Source of the DNA: Ophiosphaerella korrae
Lineage: Eukaryota; Ascomycota; Dothideomycetes; Pleosporales; Phaeosphaeriaceae
Length of the DNA stretch: 13,892 nucleotides
Direction of reading: 5' to 3'
Assembly: GCA_028456385.1 (NCBI GenBank)
Contig: JALNQF010000800.1
Location: 1-13,892, forward strand
In this document: positions 9,712-13,892 of the stretch, in pieces
Layout of the letters: the number at the start of each line of letters is the position of its first letter
Numbering within the stretch: position 1 is the stretch's first letter
Position numbers and translations under genes: made by a program
The notes under the pieces: model-generated
What the model saw: the letters and a program-made list of their open reading frames with translations, nothing else
Told to the model about the DNA's origin: nothing
The model's database searches: none

Positions 9712-9864
9712 GAAGTTAAAGAAATCCTAGTACGCTAGTTCTATAATAGTAAGAACTACTACTTAGTAAAATAAATAAGTATAGATAAAAAAAGATAACT
9801 ATAGGAAGAGATATAGGAACTAAAAGATAATCTTAACTACTCTAAGAAACTAGAAGACTTCTAA
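9712..9864 (+). pseudogene. Inner C-terminal chromodomain
   Basis: Chromodomains at the end of chromoviral integrases bind methylated histone H3 and direct insertion into heterochromatin (known for the fungal element MAGGY). Here the phase reads VKEILV, then YYLVK followed by a stop where YLVKW has Trp, then a Glu-rich segment with stops where the aromatic W of the W-E-P motif is expected, then the helix LNYSKKLEDF and a terminal TAA. Length (about 50 codons) and order fit a chromodomain. The aromatic cage positions cannot be checked because Trp codons have become stops. Confidence 0.8.
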
Positions 9865-10530
9865 AGTTAAAACCCTCTAGAACGCCTAGTAGTAAACTAA
9901 GAGAACTAATATTACTATTACTAGATAGAGAGGCGATAGGAGCGCTTAACGCAAGACCTACTATAGTAATACTAAATACTTTATCTAAGTCTAGCTTAGC
10001 TTCTAGAGCTACTAACTATATAGCTAATTTCTTATTATTTAGCGCCTTTATCTTATAAAGATAAGAGAAATAAGCTTAATTCTTTACTAGCTTACTCTAC
10101 GTAAGCTCCTAGATCTACTTATACTTAGCTTTAGCCTCTATAATTTAAGATAGTAATTTCTCTTAAGCTTAGTTAATAGCTCTCCCTATTATTATTAAGC
10201 TTAGATACAAAAATAAGTATAATAAACATATACTCTATAAGAGAGACACTAGATACGTTATAGGAACTATAAATATTTATATGGATATATACCTTATAAG
10301 CTCTACTATTATTTGTAGAAACTATATAAAGAAAGTACTTAGGATTTAACTTAGAAGAAGTATAATAAGAATAAAGAAATATTTTAATACTATTACGTAA
10401 CACGTAGTTAGTAAGAAGATATTAATAATATATAGAAGAGGTAACTATAGAGAGTAATAAGGAGCTAGAAATTAATAAAGAGAGTAGGCTAATAACTTTA
10501 GCTTTAGGATAGATAAACGAGGACCTACCT
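9865..10530. other. Spacer between pol and polypurine tract
   Basis: These 666 bp follow the pol stop and are part of the inner element. No plus-strand domain is recognisable. A short stop-poor plus-strand stretch rich in Glu lies at about 10433-10543. The minus strand of 9930-10403 has a better coding look and is listed separately. Otherwise nothing supports a host gene here. Confidence 0.6.
9930..10403 (-). pseudogene. Possible antisense relic reading frame downstream of pol
   Basis: On the complement, 10403-10176 is open for 76 codons, the longest stop-free run in the window, but begins with GTG and has no eukaryotic start. After the TAA at 10175-10173 the same phase continues to about 9930 with roughly a dozen TAA/TAG in about 80 codons. 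When these are treated as former Gln, it gives a varied protein-like text, for example VDLGAYVE and ASKELSLFLLSL, with mostly purine-first codons between about 10150 and 10060. Antisense genes downstream of pol are known in some plant Ty3/gypsy elements such as Grande. I recognise no domain. It may simply be a chance open phase in AT-rich sequence. Confidence 0.28.
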
Positions 10531-10544
10531 AGAAGAGGAGATAG
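10531..10544 (+). promoter_or_regulatory. Polypurine tract of the inner element
   Basis: AGAAGAGGAGATAG has 13 purines in 14 bases and ends exactly where the 3' LTR starts. This is the position and composition of the plus-strand DNA primer in LTR retrotransposons. It is one of the most GA-rich runs in the window and contains no CA to be mutated, which may explain its survival. Confidence 0.85.
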
Positions 10545-10975
10545 TATTATAATAGTAACAAGAGAAATATAGATAGAACTAATTAGCCCTACGACTAAAG
10601 GATTAAGTTCTTATAAATACAAAGAATACAAACTTAATTAGGAAACTATATATAATTAGGATACCTAAGAGTAATCTATAATCTATAGACTCTTAGCGTT
10701 AATAGATTATAGATTAAAGTAATCTATAATCTATTATTCTTAGTAGTAATAGATTAATAGATTAGGATAAGTATATAGTTAGTAGCGACGCGCATTATTA
10801 AGATAGTATTAGTAATTTAATTATTAACTACAAGTAATAATATAAAGATAGTTGTAAAACATCTTCTATTATTTATAGCCTATTATAGATTATAACACGA
10901 GCTTTTATTATTACTTTATAATCTACTAATACCTATCTAGGCTATTAGGAAGTTAACCCTAGTAAGCCCGTAACA
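10545..10975 (+). repeat. 3' LTR of the inner element
   Basis: This is the partner of 3946-4376 at the same length of 431 bp. Its left end has decayed to TATTATA, while its right end keeps CGTAACA. Several sites show CG in one LTR and TA in the other, in both directions, so the two copies were mutated independently after insertion. The few transversions include A/T near 10736, and C/A and A/C changes in the last 60 bp. Confidence 0.95.
10672..10736. repeat. Inverted and direct repeat cluster inside the 3' LTR
   Basis: This is the same three-unit arrangement as in the 5' LTR: forward at 10672-10687, inverted at 10700-10716 and forward at 10720-10736, separated by an identical CTCTTAGCGT-containing loop. 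Preservation in both LTRs while neighbouring positions diverged is partly because the units contain no CA or TG for RIP to attack. Confidence 0.68.
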
Positions 10976-10980
10976 AGTAT
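10976..10980. repeat. Target-site duplication AGTAT, right copy
   Basis: This is an exact match to 3941-3945, directly after the CGTAACA terminus of the 3' LTR. It marks the right boundary of the inner insertion and the point where the outer minus-strand gag frame resumes. Confidence 0.93.
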
Positions 10981-11830
10981 AGTCTAGCTTCCTAATACTT
11001 ATCTTTTTATAGCTCTAGTATAAAATTATTTTAGAGTTTTTAGTTTTAATTATAGTAGCCTTTTTACTAGTTAGGTATATTCCTCTAAATACGCCTTCTA
11101 GTTATAGTTAATAGTATTTTAGTTCTTATAAAGTTATAGCTAGTTCTTCTTTAAAGTTTTATATCTACGCTCTTAGTTTAGCTCTTATAAGCGCTAAGGT
11201 ATAATACTACGTTTACCTAGGGCCTATATCTAGGTTATAATTATTTACTTTATTTTTTAATATTAAGATTATCTTTTAAAAATTAGTAGGGCTATTATAG
11301 ATACTAGAGGTAGTACTAGTAGCTTCTTTAAGCTAAAGTTATAGCTTTTTTTAAAAGTAGATATTATATAGCTATAGGTTCTATTATAGTTTAAGGCTAA
11401 TATTATTAAATTTAGAGAAGAATTTAGCTTATACTAACTAGGTAGTTTTATAGATTAGTTAATCTAGTCTAAATTTAGCTATTTCTAGGGTTTTATAATA
11501 TACTTCTCCTAATCTTACTATATTTATATTACTAAATTAGTAAAAAAGTATAAAAAAATATATAAATTCTTCTTAGTATAAGTAAGTAATACTATTTAAG
11601 ATAGTAAGGTATAAGTAAGCTAATCTTATATAGTAGTGTATAATAACGTTAGCTTAGGTTTATAAGCTAATATATTTTTTTCTATTAGTAATAAAGTAAT
11701 TATATATACACTAGATAAAAGATATAACGTCTATATAGTGTTCTATACCTAAAAATTATAGAGGTTTTATAAAGTAGTCTTCTTATTCTTTATACTAGTA
11801 AAAATTAAAGGCTAGCTCTTAGATACTAGT
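10976..11830 (-). pseudogene. Outer Gag, C-terminal half: probable capsid core and degenerate zinc knuckle
   Basis: Reading down from about 11830, the phase gives a segment resembling a retrotransposon Gag core, with alternating aromatic and charged stretches (for example YYIRLAYLYL at about 11637, then EEFIYFF and an EVYYKTLEIAKFRLDQ-like stretch to about 11460). A Ser/Thr-rich linker (ATSTTSSIYNSPT) follows near 11320, then a low-stop Lys-rich section. Just before the insertion point comes a pattern Y-stop-S-Y, nine residues, Y (codons 11017 to 10981). With Tyr read as former Cys this fits C-x2-C-x9-C, the frame of a CCHC knuckle, but the His position reads Ile, which a single RIP change cannot give. 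The Gag assignment rests on position before protease; domain similarity is weak. Confidence 0.6.
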
Positions 11831-13795
11831 TAAGAAAATAGTTAGAGTAAACTCTTCTCTATTAAAGATATAGTAGCTTACTACTAGTACTTAGGGTTTA
11901 AACTCTCTTTTAAAGAAGCTAGGTTACTAGCCTTATAGTAAGATCTTAGTATAAAGTAGTTCTATATCTTTCTACGCTAGTATATTAAAGTTAAAGGTTT
12001 TTAGCTTAGTTTATTTAGCTATTAGGTCTTCTTAGTAGATTACTACTTTGCGTAAGTAGTTATATTTTACTATAGCTTCTTCTTATAGGGCTTTATACTA
12101 AGTAGCTCTTTAGCCTAAAGTATTATATTACTCTATAATATAGTTATAGTCTAGTAGTAATTATACTAGGCGTTCTTAGAGTTAAGCTAATTAGTTATCT
12201 TATTAAGAGAGTTATTTATCTAATTTACTTACCTTAGCTATAAGCTTCTAGTTTTGTTTATTTACTACGTTAATTATATCCTATATCTAGGTGTTTGCAA
12301 CTACTAAGTATAATACTATTCTAGCTAGAGTAAATTCTCTAAGAGATAAGTAATTACTAAGTTTATTATCCTTAATTCCTTAGTATAAAGTTAGTAGTAA
12401 GGTGTAAAATAAAGGTTAGAGCTTAGTAAACTTAGTAAGTAATTTCTTAAGTTTATCTTAAGATATAAAGACTATTCTTAGTAGTAAGTCTTTATTAATT
12501 ATAGTATTTAATAGTAGGTTATTTCTTAGCTCTTCTAGGATCTTAAGCTTAGGTATAGGCTAGGGTAATAATACTTAGCTAACGTTTAGTTAGGCGTTAT
12601 TAATTAAGTTATTTAATATAGTTTAGTTATTAAAAAAGACCTTAGTAACTAGTCTATACCTTAGGTAGCTACCTTAGTTAAAGGGGGTAGAGTCTATATC
12701 TAGGTTAAATTCTTCTATAATAAGTTAGTTAAGAGTAGCTAAGTCTATTATAGAGCTATTAGCTAAAAAGGTACCTAGTGCTTATTAGGGAATTATATTA
12801 GGTTAGAAATTAAGTTTACTAGGTAGTCTTAGCTAAATAAAGGATTTAGAGTCTATTACTTATTTTCTTTTATTTTTCTATAAGGAAGTCTTAAGATATT
12901 ATTAGAAGTTACTTAGCACTTTTTTTATTAGAGTAGTTAGTATAATAAGTCCTTAGGTCTATTTTTCTAGAGACTTAGTTCTAGCGCGTATTTTATAGAT
13001 TTTTTATAGTATAGTAGCTTTAGAGTATTCTTTTAGTTCTTTACTAGATCTATAGTCTACTATTTATAGCGTATCTTTATCTTATAAGTATACTTAGTTT
13101 AAGTAATAAAGAGGTTATAAGCTAGTATTATTTTAGTTTAAGAGGCTAGCTTTTAAAAAGATTGAAGATTTTTTATATAACTAAGTTATAGTATAATAAG
13201 CTAAGTTATAGTAGTTATATACTATATTAGTATGTTTAGCTATTAGTTTATAGAGATTTAGATCTTTAGCGCTAGCTAGTAAAGGTTTTAGTAAGGTCTA
13301 AGGCGCTTTATTACTTAATTCTTACAAATTAAGTACTAGTAATTTATATAGGTTTAGGGGTCTTTTCTTTTTCTAGCGCTACTACCTAGGTTTAATACCT
13401 AGTATAAGTACGCCTTTACCTAAGTATACGTAGTAAGTATAAGCTAAAGCTTTATAACCTATAAAGTAGTTAAACTACTCTTCTTTAGTATATATTTCTT
13501 TCTAGAACGTTAGCGCTAGTACTAGTAAAAAGAGAGTACTAGAAACCTTAACTAGAACTATAATATAGTAAACTTAAGGGGCTACCTAGTGCGCTGTAGC
13601 TAAGGTAAGATCTAATTCCTAGTAGTATAGTTCTTTTTAGCTAGCTAAGCTTAATTAAGAGTTAGTTATAATTAGCTATCTTGTAGTAACTCTAGTATAA
13701 GTAAAAAAGCTACTAGTGTAGTTTTAAGTTATAGAGAGGCCTATAAAAGTAAAATATTTATAGAGATCTACTATTATATAAGGTAGACTTTACAT
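11831..13795 (-). pseudogene. Outer Gag, long N-terminal region with coiled-coil-like section
   Basis: The same phase continues upstream for about 650 codons. An ATG survives at 13795-13793 (followed at once by TAA, former CAA) and is a possible start, but the phase remains fairly open further upstream, so the true start is uncertain. From about 12240 to 11950 the text is rich in Gln-derived stops, Leu, Lys and Glu (AKVSKLDK, then ERLV, LLLDYNYIIE, YKAL, EEAIVKY) and looks like a coiled coil. The rest, including a GYKALAYTYYVYLGKGVLIL segment near 13490-13430, matches no domain I know. With the C-terminal parts the Gag would reach about 1,000 codons, longer than usual for Ty3/gypsy. It could include an extra domain or be a fused upstream gene. 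Confidence 0.5.
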
Positions 13796-13867
13796 AAAAT
13801 AACTTAATAAAGTAGTTTTAATAATTAACTAAAAAGAGTAAATAGTAAATAAAGCTATCTAAGTAAG

Positions 13868-13889
13868 TACTAGGTATATATACCTAGTA
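13868..13889. repeat. Perfect 22-bp palindrome
   Basis: The arms are TACTAGGTATA and its exact complement with no spacer, centred between 13878 and 13879. It lies upstream of the possible outer gag ATG, in what may be the leader of the outer element. The TA-rich composition makes palindromes commoner than usual, but a perfect 22-mer is still notable. No function can be assigned. Confidence 0.6.
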
Positions 13890-13892
13890 GCT

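Larger units (their letters stand above)
4438..9864 (+). pseudogene. Inner element gag-pol polyprotein, single frame, RIP-inactivated
   Basis: One reading phase (codons starting at 4441, 5341, 6661, 7561, 8461, 9661) carries every domain from Gag to chromodomain over about 1,808 codons, with no frame change and no visible net indel. It is broken only by TAA and TAG, which fit former CAA/CAG (Gln) and TGG (Trp). The start is inferred: ATA at 4438-4440 in the context ACAATAG looks like a former ATG with a good Kozak context, changed by G to A, and the coding phase is good from there. The end is the TAA at 9862-9864 after a chromodomain ending KKLEDF. A shared gag-pol frame occurs in some chromoviruses, such as Tf1, but a former stop between gag and pol could be hidden among the RIP stops. 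Confidence 0.92.
3946..10975 (+). mobile_element. Inner complete Ty3/gypsy chromovirus, nested in the outer element
   Basis: This is a full-length LTR retrotransposon of 7,030 bp: 5' LTR 3946-4376, leader, one gag-pol frame 4438-9864, spacer, polypurine tract 10531-10544, 3' LTR 10545-10975, flanked by AGTAT on both sides. The domain order Gag, protease, RT, RNase H, integrase, with RT before integrase, makes it Ty3/gypsy. The C-terminal chromodomain puts it among the chromoviruses, a group that includes fungal MAGGY and Tf1-like elements. It carries dozens of stop codons and mutated active sites. It is less depleted of CA than its surroundings: by eye 4441-5040 has 12 CA and 2 TG, against 0 CA and 1-2 TG in equal stretches of the outer element. 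Confidence 0.95.
10976..13892 (-). mobile_element. Outer Ty3/gypsy element, 5' portion (gag), continuing beyond the window
   Basis: This is the upstream half of the element whose pol part is at 1-3945. One minus-strand phase (codons starting at 13795, 13558, 11998, 11038, 10978) runs through the whole piece with only TAA and TAG interruptions and joins codon 3940 in phase across the inner insertion. No LTR or primer-binding site is visible before the window ends, so the 5' LTR must lie further right. CA is absent from 11041-11640 on the plus strand and TG occurs once, matching the other outer piece. Confidence 0.85.

Noticed and set aside
10173..10403. Minus-strand 76-codon open frame as an intact gene
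   Set aside because: It starts with GTG, lies in a dead retrotransposon, has low-complexity Ile/Tyr/Ser/Asn composition and matches no domain. At most it is part of a decayed antisense frame.
3946..10975. Dating the insertion from LTR divergence (about 31 of 431 sites)
   Set aside because: About 28 differences are transitions of the RIP type, so a molecular clock does not apply. The roughly 3 transversions are too few for a useful date.
1..13892. AT-rich window as mitochondrial, plastid or centromeric satellite DNA
   Set aside because: The bias is specific (CA and TG missing, CG and CT kept), LTRs and Ty3/gypsy domains are present, and there is no tandem satellite, rRNA or tRNA.
1..13892. 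CRISPR arrays, tRNA or rRNA genes, bacterial operons, host protein-coding genes
   Set aside because: None seen on either strand; all long phases are accounted for by the two retrotransposons.

Overview
The whole window appears to be dead retrotransposon sequence, in a state typical of AT-rich blocks of filamentous ascomycete (Pezizomycotina) genomes hit by repeat-induced point mutation (RIP). TA, TAA and TAG are everywhere, CA and TG are almost missing, and most surviving cytosines sit in CT, CC or CG. No intact gene is present. When TAA and TAG are read as former Gln or Trp codons, long reading frames with recognisable Ty3/gypsy domains appear on both strands. The organism assignment is inferred from the RIP signature and the element types; no host gene is visible.

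Layout. (1) Positions 1-3945 and 10976-13892 are two pieces of one older minus-strand Ty3/gypsy element. Both of its ends lie outside the window. (2) Positions 3946-10975 are a complete 7,030-bp plus-strand Ty3/gypsy element inserted into it. It has two 431-bp LTRs (3946-4376, 10545-10975), a polypurine tract directly before the 3' LTR, and a 5-bp target duplication AGTAT on both sides (3941-3945, 10976-10980). If the inner element and one AGTAT copy are removed, the minus-strand gag frame of the outer element runs on without a shift.

Inner element: after a 61-bp leader, one frame (4438-9864) holds Gag, two CCHC zinc knuckles, a Cys/His-rich linker, protease, reverse transcriptase, RNase H, integrase with a GPY/F-type module, and a C-terminal chromodomain, so it is a chromovirus. 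A 666-bp spacer with a possible antisense relic frame lies between pol and the polypurine tract.

Outer element (read right to left): a very long Gag with a coiled-coil-like section, a degenerate zinc-knuckle region at the insertion point, then protease, RT, RNase H and integrase in a frame offset by -1. Its LTRs and the C-terminal end of its integrase are beyond the window.

Both elements lost function mainly by C-to-T and G-to-A changes. Zinc ligands became Tyr, catalytic Asp became Asn, Glu became Lys, and Gln and Trp became stops, with essentially no indels. The outer copy is more thoroughly depleted of CA and TG than the inner one, which fits its greater age.
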